Assembly: GCA_031261425.1 (NCBI GenBank)
Contig: JAISJR010000087.1
Location: 1 to 41,652 of the forward strand
Direction: 5' to 3'
Length of the DNA: 41,652 nt
Source: Planctomycetota bacterium
GTDB taxonomy: Bacteria > Planctomycetota > SZUA-567
Positions 25,738 to 34,897 of this stretch are shown here, piece after piece. The notes beneath the pieces are model-generated. The model searched no databases. It had not been told where the DNA came from and saw nothing but the letters and a program-made list of their open reading frames with translations. Every line of letters starts with the position of its first letter. The stretch's first letter is position 1. Made by a program: the position numbers and the translations under genes.

Positions 25738-27436
25738 ATACCCCTTTCGCCCCCAACTTTTCTTTCGCCGCCGCAATCGCCGCGTCGTCGATTTTCGGGA
25801 ATAGCACTTCCGGCGCGTTGATTTTATGTCCGCCTTTGATTTGCAATGGCGCGTTCCAGTCGCCGTCTTTCAATGCCGGCAAATTCAGCATCGCGCGCAA
25901 CTTCGCCGCGCTAAACGGCAAGAACGGCGCCATCAGCACCGATAACGCTTCGACCGTTTGCACGCACGTTAAAATGGTCGCGGCGCATTTTTCCGGCGCG
26001 GCGGTGCGCGTTTTCCACGGCGTTTCGGCGCTGAAAAATTCGTTGCCCGCCCGCGACAACATCATCACTTCGTCGAGCGCGTCGCGGTAACAATGCCCGC
26101 CGATTTTTTCCGCCGTCGCATTTTTCGCCGCCGCGATTTTCGCCGATAATTTTTGCCCCGCTTCGCTCGCCGTCGCCGCCGGCACGGCGCCGTCAAAGTA
26201 TTTCTGACAAAACGCCAAATTGCGCTGAATGAAATTACCGAGATTGTCGGCGAGTTCGCCGTTGTGGCGCGTCTGAAAACCCGTCCACGAAAAATCGCTG
26301 TCGTGATTTTCCGGCGCAATCGTCGTCAAATAATAGCGGAGCGCGTCGGGCGCGAATTGCGTCAAATACTCGTCCACCCAAACCGCGTGTTGGCGGCTGG
26401 TCGAAATTTTATCCTGCTCCAAATTCAGAAATTCGTTCGCCACCACCGTGTCCGGCAACCGATACCCGCCGTGCGCCATCAACATCGCCGGAAACATTAC
26501 CGAATGAAAAACCGTGTTGTCTTTGCCGATAAAATGCACGAGTCCGGTGTCGGCGTTTTGCCAGAAATCTCGCCAGCCGTCGGGCTGACCGCGTTCGGCG
26601 AAATACTGTCGCGAAAACGTGATGTAGCCAATCGGCGCGTCGAACCAGACATATAAAACCTTACCCGCCGCGCCGTCGAGCGGTACCGGCACGCCCCACG
26701 TCAAATCGCGGGTGATGCACCGCTCGCGCAATCCTTCGTCGAGCAGTCCGTAAGAAAAATGTTTGACCGCCGCGCGCCATTCGGGGTGCGCGTCCAAGTA
26801 TTGCCGGACGGCGGTTTCACTGCTGTTCAATTGTAAAAACCAGTGGTCGGAGGCGCGGACTTCGACGCAATTTTTGCCCGCCCGCCCTTGTTGCGGGCAA
26901 ACTTTACATTCGGGCGCGCCGAGTTTCGTCGCGTCCGTCGGGCGTCCGCACGCTTCGCACTGGTCGCCGCGCGCGCCGCTTTTGCCGCAGAATGGACAAA
27001 TTCCTTCGATGTAGCGGTCGGGCAAAAACATTTGACATTCGCGGCAATAAACTTGCTCCACCGTGCGTTTTTGCACATAGTTGCCGGCGAGCAATTTCAG
27101 GAAAAATTTTTGCGTCGCGTCGGCGTGCGCGGGGCAGTGGGTTTCGCCGTAGAAACTGAAATCGACGCCGAGTCCGGCGAAACTGGTTTTGAGAATTTGG
27201 TGATAGCGATTGACGATGTCTTGGGGCGAGACGCCTTCTTTGAGCGCGGCGAAAGTGATGGGCGCGCCGTTTTCGTCGGAGCCGCAAATGAACACGGCTT
27301 CGCGACCGGTCAGGCGGAGAAAGCGGACGAAGGTGTCGGCGGGCAAATAACAACCGGCGATATGTCCGACGTGGGCGCGTCCGTTGGCATACGGCAACGC
27401 GGCGGTAACGAGATAGCGAGATTTCAGCGGCGGCAT
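25736..27436 (-). CDS. metG: Methionyl-tRNA synthetase
   Basis: 566 residues; charges tRNA-Met. The class I fold starts with ALPYANGRAHVGHIAG (HIGH-type motif as HVGH). A zinc-binding connective domain has four Cys pairs (CREC, CPFC, CEAC, CKVC) in the two-knuckle form. The KMSKS loop is DKISTSR, a known variant of this enzyme. The anticodon-binding helical domain follows. There is no C-terminal tRNA-binding dimerisation domain, so it is the short form. The ATG at 27436 has GGGAGAG upstream. Confidence 0.96.
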   Translation of the reverse strand: MPPLKSRYLVTAALPYANGRAHVGHIAGCYLPADTFVRFLRLTGREAVFICGSDENGAPITFAALKEGVSPQDIVNRYHQILKTSFAGLGVDFSFYGETHCPAHADATQKFFLKLLAGNYVQKRTVEQVYCRECQMFLPDRYIEGICPFCGKSGARGDQCEACGRPTDATKLGAPECKVCPQQGRAGKNCVEVRASDHWFLQLNSSETAVRQYLDAHPEWRAAVKHFSYGLLDEGLRERCITRDLTWGVPVPLDGAAGKVLYVWFDAPIGYITFSRQYFAERGQPDGWRDFWQNADTGLVHFIGKDNTVFHSVMFPAMLMAHGGYRLPDTVVANEFLNLEQDKISTSRQHAVWVDEYLTQFAPDALRYYLTTIAPENHDSDFSWTGFQTRHNGELADNLGNFIQRNLAFCQKYFDGAVPAATASEAGQKLSAKIAAAKNATAEKIGGHCYRDALDEVMMLSRAGNEFFSAETPWKTRTAAPEKCAATILTCVQTVEALSVLMAPFLPFSAAKLRAMLNLPALKDGDWNAPLQIKGGHKINAPEVLFPKIDDAAIAAAKEKLGAKGV

Positions 27437-27682
27437 AGTTGCTCTCCCAAAGTATGAAACGGATAGTTCGCGCAGTATAGTAAGAATTACGCAATTACGA
27501 AAATTACGAATTACGGAATGATTTATCAAAATTACCGCCTCGTTTGGCGAACAAAGAACGCCCGCCGTCAACGCTTCCGTCGAGAGAATAAAAAAATCCC
27601 GATTTTTTTTGTTACACTCGCGCCGGTGGCGCGACTGTAAGGTGTAGGATTTTTTCGATTTCTTTTTTCAGAGGAGCAAAAA

Positions 27683-28387
27683 ATGAAGACGCAAAACGGT
27701 TGGTGGTTGGCGGGGTGCTTGGGTTTGGGCTTGGCGATGTTGCCGGTGCGCGCGGCGGAAGAAGCAACCGCGCCGGAAGCAACCGCGCCGGAAGTTACCG
27801 CGACGACAGAAGCGGCGGCGGATGGCGCGACCGCGTCGGACGCGGCGGGACTGCGGCACGGGCGCGACGGGCGTGGTGGACACGGTAAAATTTCGCGAGA
27901 AGACCGCGAAAAATTGCGTCAGGAATGGGCGCAAAAATGGGAAGCGAAATACGCCGAAGCGCTGACGACCGAACGCGACGCGGCGGCGAAATTCGCGCCC
28001 ACGTTAAACGGCGACGCGGCGGCGTTGCTGAAATACTGGAACGAGCGTATCGCCGAAAATCCGTGGTCCGGCAAGGCGGTTTTCACGGCGCTGAAAGACG
28101 AATTAGCCAAGACGAAGCAGACGGCGTTGCTCGACCAATTGAAAGACGCCTACATTGATTATTGGGAGAAAGCGCCGGAACGGTTGGCGGCGCAGGCGCA
28201 AAAAGCGCGGGCGGAAAAGCGGGAAGCGTTGGAAAAACTCACGCCGGAAGAGCGCGCCGCGAAAAAGCAAGAATGGAAACGCGGCGGCAAGAAAGGCGGG
28301 CATTGCGCCAATCCCGCTAAAAAATCCGCCTGTTGCCATTCGGGAGGCGCCACGTCGCCCGATAGCGAAGACGAAGCCGACGATTAG
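27683..28387 (+). CDS. Secreted helical protein, unknown function
   Basis: 234 residues. The signal peptide (KTQNGWWLAGCLGLGLAMLP, cleavage after VRA) is followed by a Thr/Ala/Pro-Glu region made partly by a 15-base tandem repeat (GCAACCGCGCCGGAA twice). A helical charged region (REDREKLRQEWAQKWEAKYA; PEERAAKKQEWKRGGKKGG) and a Cys/His-rich tail (HCANPAKKSACCHSGG) that could bind metal follow. The Glu/Lys helices resemble metal-responsive periplasmic chaperone-like proteins, but I cannot assign a family. ATG at 27683 with GAGGAG upstream. Confidence 0.7.
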   Translation: MKTQNGWWLAGCLGLGLAMLPVRAAEEATAPEATAPEVTATTEAAADGATASDAAGLRHGRDGRGGHGKISREDREKLRQEWAQKWEAKYAEALTTERDAAAKFAPTLNGDAAALLKYWNERIAENPWSGKAVFTALKDELAKTKQTALLDQLKDAYIDYWEKAPERLAAQAQKARAEKREALEKLTPEERAAKKQEWKRGGKKGGHCANPAKKSACCHSGGATSPDSEDEADD

Positions 28388-28391
28388 CGGC

Positions 28392-28522
28392 GAGAGTTTA
28401 GAGTTAAGAGTTGAGAGTTGAAAGTTGAAAGCAAGGGATTAGGGGTGGTAATTTTACCTCTAATCCCTTTTTTCTTTTCCCTCTAAACTCTAAACTCTAA
28501 ACTTTCAACTCTGAACTCTGAA
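28392..28522. repeat. Heptad-arm inverted repeat (GAGAGTT type) with internal terminator
   Basis: GAGAGTT/GAAAGTT units on the left and CTAAACT/CAACTCT units on the right. The centre AAGGGATTAGGGGTGGT ... ACCTCTAATCCCTTTTTTC (28433-28474) is a stem with a T run, so a rho-independent terminator of the secreted-protein gene. Confidence 0.75.
28433..28474 (+). terminator. Rho-independent terminator
   Basis: AAGGGATTAG(G)GGT pairs with ACCTCTAATCCCTT, followed by TTTTC. It is downstream of the secreted-protein gene and inside the repeat element. Confidence 0.7.
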
Positions 28523-28541
28523 CCTCCAAAGGGCAAACATT

Positions 28542-29999
28542 ATGAAATACGAATGTGTCATCGGTTTGGAAGTGCACGTGCAATTGGCGACCGCGACGAA
28601 ATTGTTTTGCGCTTGTCCCAATCATTTCACGCGCGAGCCGAATGTGAACGTTTGTCCGGTGTGTCTCGGTCTGCCCGGCTCCTTGCCGACGATTAACGCC
28701 GAGGCGTTGCGGCTCGGCGTTAAAGCGGCGCTGGCGCTCGACGCCGAAATTCCGCCGGTGATGAAATTCGCCCGCAAGCATTACTATTATCCCGACCTGC
28801 CCAAAGGCATCCAAATCAGCCAATACGAAGAGCCGGTCGCGGTGCGCGGCGCGCTCGAAATCAACGACAGCGGCGAAAAACGCCGCATCCGCATCACCCG
28901 CGCCCATTTTGAAGAAGACGCCGGCAAACTCATCCATTCCTCTGCCGTCAGCAACGTTGACCTCAACCGCACCGGCACGCCGTTGTTGGAAATCGTGTCC
29001 GAGCCGGACCTCCGCTCGCCGCGCGAGGCGCGTTTGTATCTCGAAATGCTACGGACAATTTTGCTCTACGCCGCGGTCTCCGACTGCAATATGGAGGAGG
29101 GCAGTTTGCGGTGCGACGCCAACATTTCGGTGCGCGAATTCGGCGACGCGCGGCTCGGCGTCAAAAACGAAATCAAAAATATGAATTCGTTTCGCGCCGT
29201 GGAAAATTCGCTGACGCTGGTCTATGAAGAACTCTGCCGCCAAAAAGCCGACCGCGAAGATATTCGGCAGGTTACGTGGGGTTACAGTTTGGACACGGGC
29301 AAAATTTTTCCAATGCGCGTCAAAGAGGACGCGAACGATTATCGTTATTTCCCCGAACCGGATTTGCCGCCGCTGTCGCTGTCGCGGGGAATGATTGACG
29401 AAATTCGCGCCGCGTTGCCGGAATTGCCGGCGGCGAAAGAAGCGCGGTTTCAGCGCGAGTATAATCTGACGGCGTATGAAACGGGAATTTTAGTCGCCGA
29501 CCGGCATCTTGCCGATTATTACGAAGCGGTCGCGACGGCGGCGAACGCGCCGAAAGAAGCGGCGAATTGGGTGATTAACGAAGTGGCGCGGACGCTGAAC
29601 GAAAGCGGATTGACGATTAAGGATTTCCCGCTCGCGCCGGCGCAATTGGCGGACTTAATCGGCGACGTGCGCGATAAAAAAATCAATCAGCCGACGGCGA
29701 AAAAGGTCTTTCAAATGATTATCGACGGCGATAAGCGCGAAGTCGCCGCCATCGTCGCGCAGGACAATTTGGCGCAAGTCAACGACACCGGCGCAATTGC
29801 CGCGGCGCTCGCGGCGGCGGAAGCGAAAAATCCGGCGGCGGCGGCGGAAGTGCGCGGCGGCAAAACGCCAACCGCGATGTGGTTCGTCGGGCAAATAATG
29901 GGGCAGTTGAAAGGGCAGGGCGACCCGGCGGCGGTTACGCAAATCGTCGCGGCGCATTTCGGCTTGCCGCCGGAGGCGCTGGCGAAAAAGAAGAAGTGA
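28542..29999 (+). CDS. gatB: Aspartyl/glutamyl-tRNA(Asn/Gln) amidotransferase subunit B
   Basis: 485 residues, normal length. It works with GatA and GatC to amidate mischarged Glu-tRNA(Gln) or Asp-tRNA(Asn). Family landmarks: ECVIGLEVHVQLATATKLFC, CPVCLGLPGSLP, the YYPDLPKGIQISQYE strand, EDAGKLIHSS, DLNRTGTPLLEIVSEPDLR, NMEEGSLRCDANIS and the C-terminal YqeY-like helical tail. GatA and GatC are not adjacent. ATG at 28542 with AAAGGG about nine bases upstream. Its presence implies indirect Gln- or Asn-tRNA formation. Confidence 0.97.
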   Translation: MKYECVIGLEVHVQLATATKLFCACPNHFTREPNVNVCPVCLGLPGSLPTINAEALRLGVKAALALDAEIPPVMKFARKHYYYPDLPKGIQISQYEEPVAVRGALEINDSGEKRRIRITRAHFEEDAGKLIHSSAVSNVDLNRTGTPLLEIVSEPDLRSPREARLYLEMLRTILLYAAVSDCNMEEGSLRCDANISVREFGDARLGVKNEIKNMNSFRAVENSLTLVYEELCRQKADREDIRQVTWGYSLDTGKIFPMRVKEDANDYRYFPEPDLPPLSLSRGMIDEIRAALPELPAAKEARFQREYNLTAYETGILVADRHLADYYEAVATAANAPKEAANWVINEVARTLNESGLTIKDFPLAPAQLADLIGDVRDKKINQPTAKKVFQMIIDGDKREVAAIVAQDNLAQVNDTGAIAAALAAAEAKNPAAAAEVRGGKTPTAMWFVGQIMGQLKGQGDPAAVTQIVAAHFGLPPEALAKKKK

Positions 30000-30137
30000 G
30001 GCGCCTTTCGGCGGCGGTTGAAAAAAAAGTTAAAGAAAAATAATTTTTCCCTCAAGTTTTTCCGACTCGCGTCCGTAAAAGCGAATGCTGTTTTCTTTTT
30101 CAGGGACGGTTGCGGTTAGCGGTTTGAGGGCGCGATT

Positions 30138-31223
30138 ATGATTACGGGCATTTCCGGCATCGGCTTGCCGGGCATTATCACCAATATCTCCGCCGCATCG
30201 CTCGGCGGCATCAACGGGGTTGACCGCGTTAATAAACGCGAAGTCAATCCGTCTTCGTCGGGTGAAATTGACGCGAGCCAGATTTTTCAGCCGATAGTCG
30301 ATGCGGTGGCGTTGGGCGAGGAAACGCCGGAAGTCGGGCAGGCGTATGGCGGGCAATCCGCCAATCAACTCCGCAATCGCGGGATGGCGTTGCAACTCGA
30401 ACATTCTTCGAATGAACATTCTCCGAATGGACATTCTCCGAATGAACGTTCCGAACCGAAAGACGACGAAAATCCCGCCGTCGCCGCTGACGCCAACGCG
30501 GATAATTCCGTTCACGAAAGCGGTGCGTCCGCCGAAAACGATAAAAAAGTTACCGGCGAGCCGCTGACCGACGAGGAACAGCAACAAGTCCAAAAATTAA
30601 AACGGCGCGACCTCGAAGTTCGCACGCACGAGCAGGCGCATTTGGCGGCGTCCGGCGGTTTCGCCAACGGCGGCGCCAAATTTGAATACCAACAAGGCGA
30701 AGACGGCAAGCGTTACGCTATCGGCGGACACGTGAGCATCGACACTTCGCCGGAAGCCACGCCGGAAGCGACGATTGCCAAAATGCGAACGGTGCGGCAA
30801 GCGGCGCTGGCGCCCGCCGAACCGTCCGGTCAAGACCGCTCCGTTGCCGCGTCGGCGACTTCGACGATGAACGAAGCCCGCCGCGAATTGGCAACCGCCA
30901 ACGATTCGACGAACGCGAAATCGGCGGAAACTGCGGCGATGGAAAACGCGACTGTTGCCGCCGGTGAAGTCGAAGATGAAACCGAAATTAGCGTCGCGGA
31001 AGTCGCGGGCAGTATGGTTGCCGGTTTGATGGAAGGCGCGCCGCGCGGGTCGCGTTCGGCGGAAAAGAACGCGGAAAGTAAGGTCGTTTCGCCGGATAAT
31101 TCGGCGGCGAACATCGAAGAGTCCGTCAACAACACTCGCCGGCAAGCGCGCAATGTTTCACCGGTTTCGCAATTAAGTTACAACCAAATGCGCGGGCAAA
31201 TGTTCTACCGGATAGCGGGATAA
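30138..31223 (+). CDS. SprA-family putative metalloprotease
   Basis: 361 residues. The core fits the SprA-related/CJM1_0395-type family: LTDEEQQQVQKLKRRDLEVR, then THEQAHLAASGG with an HExxH zinc motif (His164, Glu165, His168), GGAKFEYQQGEDGKRYAIGG and IDTSPEATPEATIAKM. No signal peptide is evident; the N-terminus is Gly/Ile-rich. A 15-base tandem repeat at about 30411-30456 encodes NEHSPNGHSPNE. The C-terminal 130 residues are low-complexity and Ala-rich. The exact job is unknown. ATG at 30138, RBS GAGG. Confidence 0.75.
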   Translation: MITGISGIGLPGIITNISAASLGGINGVDRVNKREVNPSSSGEIDASQIFQPIVDAVALGEETPEVGQAYGGQSANQLRNRGMALQLEHSSNEHSPNGHSPNERSEPKDDENPAVAADANADNSVHESGASAENDKKVTGEPLTDEEQQQVQKLKRRDLEVRTHEQAHLAASGGFANGGAKFEYQQGEDGKRYAIGGHVSIDTSPEATPEATIAKMRTVRQAALAPAEPSGQDRSVAASATSTMNEARRELATANDSTNAKSAETAAMENATVAAGEVEDETEISVAEVAGSMVAGLMEGAPRGSRSAEKNAESKVVSPDNSAANIEESVNNTRRQARNVSPVSQLSYNQMRGQMFYRIAG

Positions 31224-31254
31224 TCCGCCCTTAACCGACGATTTTTCACGCTCA

Positions 31255-31286
31255 ATGATGACCGCGGGAAGCGGTCATCATTTTTT
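31255..31286 (+). terminator. Rho-independent terminator
   Basis: Stem ATGATGACCGC / GCGGTCATCAT (11 bp), loop GGGAA, followed by seven T. It ends the SprA-type gene and abuts the stop codon of the convergent GT4 gene. Confidence 0.9.
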
Positions 31287-32548
31287 TACCGCCGCAAGAC
31301 CTTTTCATATAGCGCGACGTGCGCTTTGACAATATCGGCGTTGTCAAAATCGGCGGCGGCTTTGGCTAACGACCGGCGCGAAAGTTCGGCGCGATTATCA
31401 AGACAATACCGGATGCCGCGATGCAAATCGTCAGAGTCAAAAGGTTCCGCCAAGTAGCCGTTTTTTTCGTGTTCAACGATGTCGGAATTTCCGCCGGTGC
31501 GAAACGCCGCCACCGGCACGCCGCAAAACATCGCTTCTATCATACAGTTTGACAAGTTTTCAATTACCGACGGACAAACAAAAACATCAAGCAGGTTGTA
31601 AATACCGGCAAGAATAGATGGATTTTCAATAAAACCGGTGGCAAACACCGCCATTCCTCCTACCGCCGCGATGAATGCCGCGCTCGCTCGCCCGAAAACG
31701 ACGAGTTGGAAATCGTCGGGATTGCTTATTTTTTGCAATGCTTTGATAAGCGCGTCTCCGTTTTTATTTTTGTCGCCGGAAGCGTCCGCCGCGCCGAAAC
31801 CGATAACTTTTTTGCCGGTCGTAATTTGATATAAATCCCTAACGCTCTTTCTATCAATCGGGCGAAAAATCGCAGACGGAATGATATTCGGGATTACCGC
31901 GCACTCGGCATAGGGAAACAGCGCGCTTTGGGCTAAACAATCTTTCTCGAAATTACTTGGCGAAATAAAATTAAATTTGCAATTCTTCCACGCTTGCTTT
32001 TTTCTCTCCCACGTTTTCCGGCAGACATCAATGCCGCGAGTCGTCGCCGGTTTATTCGCGCGGGTATAACCGGTGATAAATCGCCGGTCATTTTCTAAAA
32101 TGTTCGGATGGTGTTCGGCGCCGCAGAACACCCACGAATCGTGCATCGTCCAGACCAGCGGTTTTTTAATTCGAGCGAGGTCTTCAATGGCAATCATATC
32201 GCAGTTAAGCCAATGAAGATGCACTAAATCATAATCCGAATTATTGACAGCGTTAATATCAATGCGGGTTTTGGTATTGGTTGAGTGAAATATCGGATTC
32301 GTGGTTTTGTAGCGAAGTTTTAGCATCTTTGCGCTTAGCGTGATGAGTTTTTTCGATATTTTCATGATGCCGCGCCATGGGCTTTTCTTTTTGGCTAAAC
32401 TGATTACCGCTTTATCGGCGGTGTGTTTTTCGACCACGCCCAATGTCGCGTCAATCCCCCCCCCCCTCAATGCCGTCAAAAGCCGATGGGCGGCAATCGC
32501 CGCCCCGCCGCCGCTGTCGGTATAATTCAACAGCAGAATTTTTAGCAT
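31286..32548 (-). CDS. GT4-type glycosyltransferase with internal G11 tract
   Basis: 420 residues. It has a GT-B fold: N-terminal KILLLNYTDSGGGAAIAAHRL, DLVHLHWLNCD, VWTMHDSWVFCGAEHHP, NFISPSNFEKDC, then the nucleotide-sugar half with KKVIGFGAADASGDKNKN and the retaining GT4 motif region ENLSNCMIEAMFCGVPVAAF. It is the last gene of the minus-strand glycan operon; its ATG shares one base with the deacetylase stop and has GGGGAG upstream. Codons 29-32 (RGGG) are a run of 11 G. At this length the frame is open (ON). Gain or loss of one G would end the protein early. Confidence 0.9.
   Translation of the reverse strand: MLKILLLNYTDSGGGAAIAAHRLLTALRGGGIDATLGVVEKHTADKAVISLAKKKSPWRGIMKISKKLITLSAKMLKLRYKTTNPIFHSTNTKTRIDINAVNNSDYDLVHLHWLNCDMIAIEDLARIKKPLVWTMHDSWVFCGAEHHPNILENDRRFITGYTRANKPATTRGIDVCRKTWERKKQAWKNCKFNFISPSNFEKDCLAQSALFPYAECAVIPNIIPSAIFRPIDRKSVRDLYQITTGKKVIGFGAADASGDKNKNGDALIKALQKISNPDDFQLVVFGRASAAFIAAVGGMAVFATGFIENPSILAGIYNLLDVFVCPSVIENLSNCMIEAMFCGVPVAAFRTGGNSDIVEHEKNGYLAEPFDSDDLHRGIRYCLDNRAELSRRSLAKAAADFDNADIVKAHVALYEKVLRR
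32456..32466 (-). repeat. Poly-G tract (G11) inside GT4 gene
   Basis: Eleven C on the plus strand, thus 11 G in the coding strand, near codon 30 of the GT4 glycosyltransferase. In frame at this length. Confidence 0.95.
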
Positions 32549-33477
32549 TATAACTCCCCTAAAAAGACCCGCGGTAATTCGCGCGGACGGCGGAGGTGCC
32601 GCGCCTTAACTTCGCCGCCGTCCGCATAACAAGCCGTGGTAAAATCGGTTCGTTGAACCACGAAGTCGATTTCGCGGGACGAGACCTCGTTCGGCGTTCC
32701 GTAAGGATACGCAAAATGCCTGATTGTCCCCCCCCCAAGTTTTTGTTCGAGTTCGTTCTTACTGCCGATGATTTCGTTTTCGAGCGCGTCCGCCGTTAAT
32801 CGGTTCAAGGCGTAGTGATTGAGTGTATGGGCGCCAATTGTGCAATACGGGCTACGAGACAGCGCGACCACTTCGTCCCAATTCGCGCATAGTTTTTCGG
32901 CATATTCCGCCGCGTCGAACTCATAGTTGGCAAACAAGGCGCGAAAATCCGCCGACAAATTTTCTTGCGCCGATGACAAAATTCGCGCGCGCAATTGGAG
33001 AAACAAATCCTCTTTTTCCGCTTTGGTCGAGCAGGTAAAAGCACTGCCGTCGCTCAAAGTTATTTGCGCGTTTTTCAGCAAAATATCTTCCAACACATAC
33101 CACCACAAAAAAGCCGCGCGGCGCGGAAAACCGTTGGCGACATAAACCGCGAACGGCGCGCGGGCTTCCGTAAAAATCGGCAAAGCGTATTCATAATTGT
33201 CGCGATAGCCGTCGTCAAAAGTCATCACGATGAACGGGCGCGGCGGTCGTTTGCCGGCGGCGGCTATTTCCGCCACATCATCAAGCGAAATAAAATCGCG
33301 CGTCCGGCGTTGTTCGCGAATAAAATTCGCCAAAAATTCCGGACTGACTTTCAAATGCTCGTTCCAACGCAGATTATCGCGGTTCAACGGCGAACAGCGA
33401 TGCAACATATAGATAACGCCCACCGGCGGCGCCGTGAGTCGCCGCCACCGTTTTTTGATGCTCCGAAAAAGTCCCAT
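32548..33477 (-). CDS. Polysaccharide deacetylase (NodB-like, carbohydrate esterase 4)
   Basis: 309 residues. NodB-domain landmarks: IVMTFDDGYRDNYEYALPIF with the metal-binding Asp pair, YCTIGAHTLNHYALNRL with the HxxxH metal ligands, and HFAYPYGTPNE. It would remove N-acetyl or O-acetyl groups from a sugar polymer or an intermediate. There is no signal peptide, only a basic N-terminus, so it may act in the cytoplasm or at the membrane. A G9 run (32728-32736) encodes the Gly of KLGGGTIRHF before the conserved YPYG strand, in frame now. Start at 33477, 11 bases after the upstream methyltransferase stop. Confidence 0.9.
   Translation of the reverse strand: MGLFRSIKKRWRRLTAPPVGVIYMLHRCSPLNRDNLRWNEHLKVSPEFLANFIREQRRTRDFISLDDVAEIAAAGKRPPRPFIVMTFDDGYRDNYEYALPIFTEARAPFAVYVANGFPRRAAFLWWYVLEDILLKNAQITLSDGSAFTCSTKAEKEDLFLQLRARILSSAQENLSADFRALFANYEFDAAEYAEKLCANWDEVVALSRSPYCTIGAHTLNHYALNRLTADALENEIIGSKNELEQKLGGGTIRHFAYPYGTPNEVSSREIDFVVQRTDFTTACYADGGEVKARHLRRPRELPRVFLGEL
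32728..32736 (-). repeat. Poly-G tract (G9) inside polysaccharide deacetylase gene
   Basis: Nine C on the plus strand, coding strand G9, at about codon 248 of 309. In frame at this length. Confidence 0.9.
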
Positions 33478-33487
33478 CGTCGTCCTT

Positions 33488-34213
33488 TCAATTCCGGCGC
33501 GTGGCTTTGACGCCGATGATAACTTGATAATCGGCGTCGGTTTTATCCAACACGGTTTTATCCGGCAGGTCTTCCTGCGCCACGCCCTGCAACATCAACA
33601 TTGCGCTTAACGCATTGCCGTAAGTGATAACTTCGACGTTGCCGGCGCCGAAAACTTTTTCCGTTATCCGCCGTATCGACAAATCGGTGAACCGCCAGAA
33701 ATCGCCCCAGCGCTCCATATCGTAGCGCGAAATTTGCGAAATGCCCGCCGCGGTGGCGAGCAACACGCCGCCGACGCGAAGCAACCGATACGCGCCGGCA
33801 ACCGCCGCCGACACATCAAAGGTAAAATTTAACGTTTGCGTGGCGATAAAACAATCAACCGTTTTTTCGGGCAAGGTTTCCGGTTTGGTCAAATCGCCGA
33901 CAATGGTCGCCTTGGGATTGGATTGGTCATACATCAAAATACCGCAGGACTTAACGTCATATCCGAAGCGCCGGCTGTAAGTGCTTTCCGCTATTTCTAA
34001 ACAGTCGCCGTGAATACAGCCGGAATTAGCCGCTAAAAATTTCTCGATATAAAAACGGTCAAGCGGCGTTCCGCGGTCGAAACCGAAAAGCCGACTAATC
34101 GGCTCAACGCGCAACCGGTCGCCGAATTGAATTGGCGGCGGCGCCGAACGTTTGCCGAAGAAACGCTCGCCCAACTTGAAATAGCGGTCGCCGATTTTTT
34201 TGCGGATGGACAT
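33488..34213 (-). CDS. SAM-dependent methyltransferase of the glycan cluster
   Basis: 241 residues with a class I methyltransferase pattern: CLEIAESTYSRRFGYDV (a degenerate motif I), ATIVGDLTKPETLPEKTVDC, CFIATQTLNFTFDV, then AGAYRLLRVGGVLLAT as in methyltransferase type 11 proteins of lipopolysaccharide clusters. The substrate is probably a sugar or glycosyl acceptor. It is packed between the FkbM-type gene and the deacetylase (gaps of 3 and 10 bases), so part of the same transcript. No homopolymer tract. Confidence 0.8.
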   Translation of the reverse strand: MSIRKKIGDRYFKLGERFFGKRSAPPPIQFGDRLRVEPISRLFGFDRGTPLDRFYIEKFLAANSGCIHGDCLEIAESTYSRRFGYDVKSCGILMYDQSNPKATIVGDLTKPETLPEKTVDCFIATQTLNFTFDVSAAVAGAYRLLRVGGVLLATAAGISQISRYDMERWGDFWRFTDLSIRRITEKVFGAGNVEVITYGNALSAMLMLQGVAQEDLPDKTVLDKTDADYQVIIGVKATRRN

Positions 34214-34216
34214 TGC

Positions 34217-34897
34217 TTATTTTGCCCCTTGTTTGCGAATGAAAAGCGCGCGTTTTTTATACTCTTTTTGGTTGATAAAAGCATATTCGTCGCCGGATTC
34301 GGATATGGCAAAGCAGTAATAACCGCAATTATTTAATGTCGCAATGGCATTCCGTAAACGCTTTTTTCCGTTTTTCCAAAACCGCCCGTGAAATTCCACC
34401 AAAATCTGCCCGCAAACAATGCCGCTTGCCGCTAACGATTCAATAACCGCAAATTCACTGCCTTCAATGTCCATTTTTAGAATATCAAGGTAACGATGAC
34501 CGTGTTCGGCGGCAATATCGCGGAGCGATTTCATCGGCACGACTAATTGCCGTTCGGCGGCGACATCGGCGTGTTGTTCGATTGAACCGCTGACGAAATC
34601 GGGATTTTTCGGCAGAAAAAATGTTTTTTCGCCGGTTTGGTCGCTAACGCCATACGGAAAGAACCGGAAATTTACCGGTAAATTTTGACGCTGAACATAA
34701 CCGATGGACTTCGGAGTCGGATCAAAAGCGTAAATCGTCGTCAAAGGATATTGAGCCAAAATCGCTAAATCAAATGAAATATCTTCACCGACGCCGGCGG
34801 AATATACGACCATTTCGCGCGTCGGGTCAAGCAATTCTGCGCAAATCGGGAAGCCGCCATACTCGTTACCTAATGTTACCCCCCCCCCCCCCGTAAT
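34217..34897 (-). CDS. FkbM-type methyltransferase, frame entered only through the G14 tract
   Basis: Open frame from just after a TAA (34898-34900), about 226 codons. FkbM-family features: GNEYGGFPI directly after the tract, VVYSAGVGEDISFDL, YAFDPTPKSIGYV, YLDILKMDIEGSEFAVIESL and ILVEFHGRFW. No ATG, GTG or TTG precedes the conserved GNEYGG part; the first usable start is a TTG at 34834, which would cut off conserved residues. With 13 G instead of 14 the upstream glycosyltransferase would read straight into this frame, giving a fusion of about 551 residues. So in the present state it is probably poorly made or not made. Confidence 0.8.
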   Translation of the reverse strand: MTGGGGVTLGNEYGGFPICAELLDPTREMVVYSAGVGEDISFDLAILAQYPLTTIYAFDPTPKSIGYVQRQNLPVNFRFFPYGVSDQTGEKTFFLPKNPDFVSGSIEQHADVAAERQLVVPMKSLRDIAAEHGHRYLDILKMDIEGSEFAVIESLAASGIVCGQILVEFHGRFWKNGKKRLRNAIATLNNCGYYCFAISESGDEYAFINQKEYKKRALFIRKQGAK

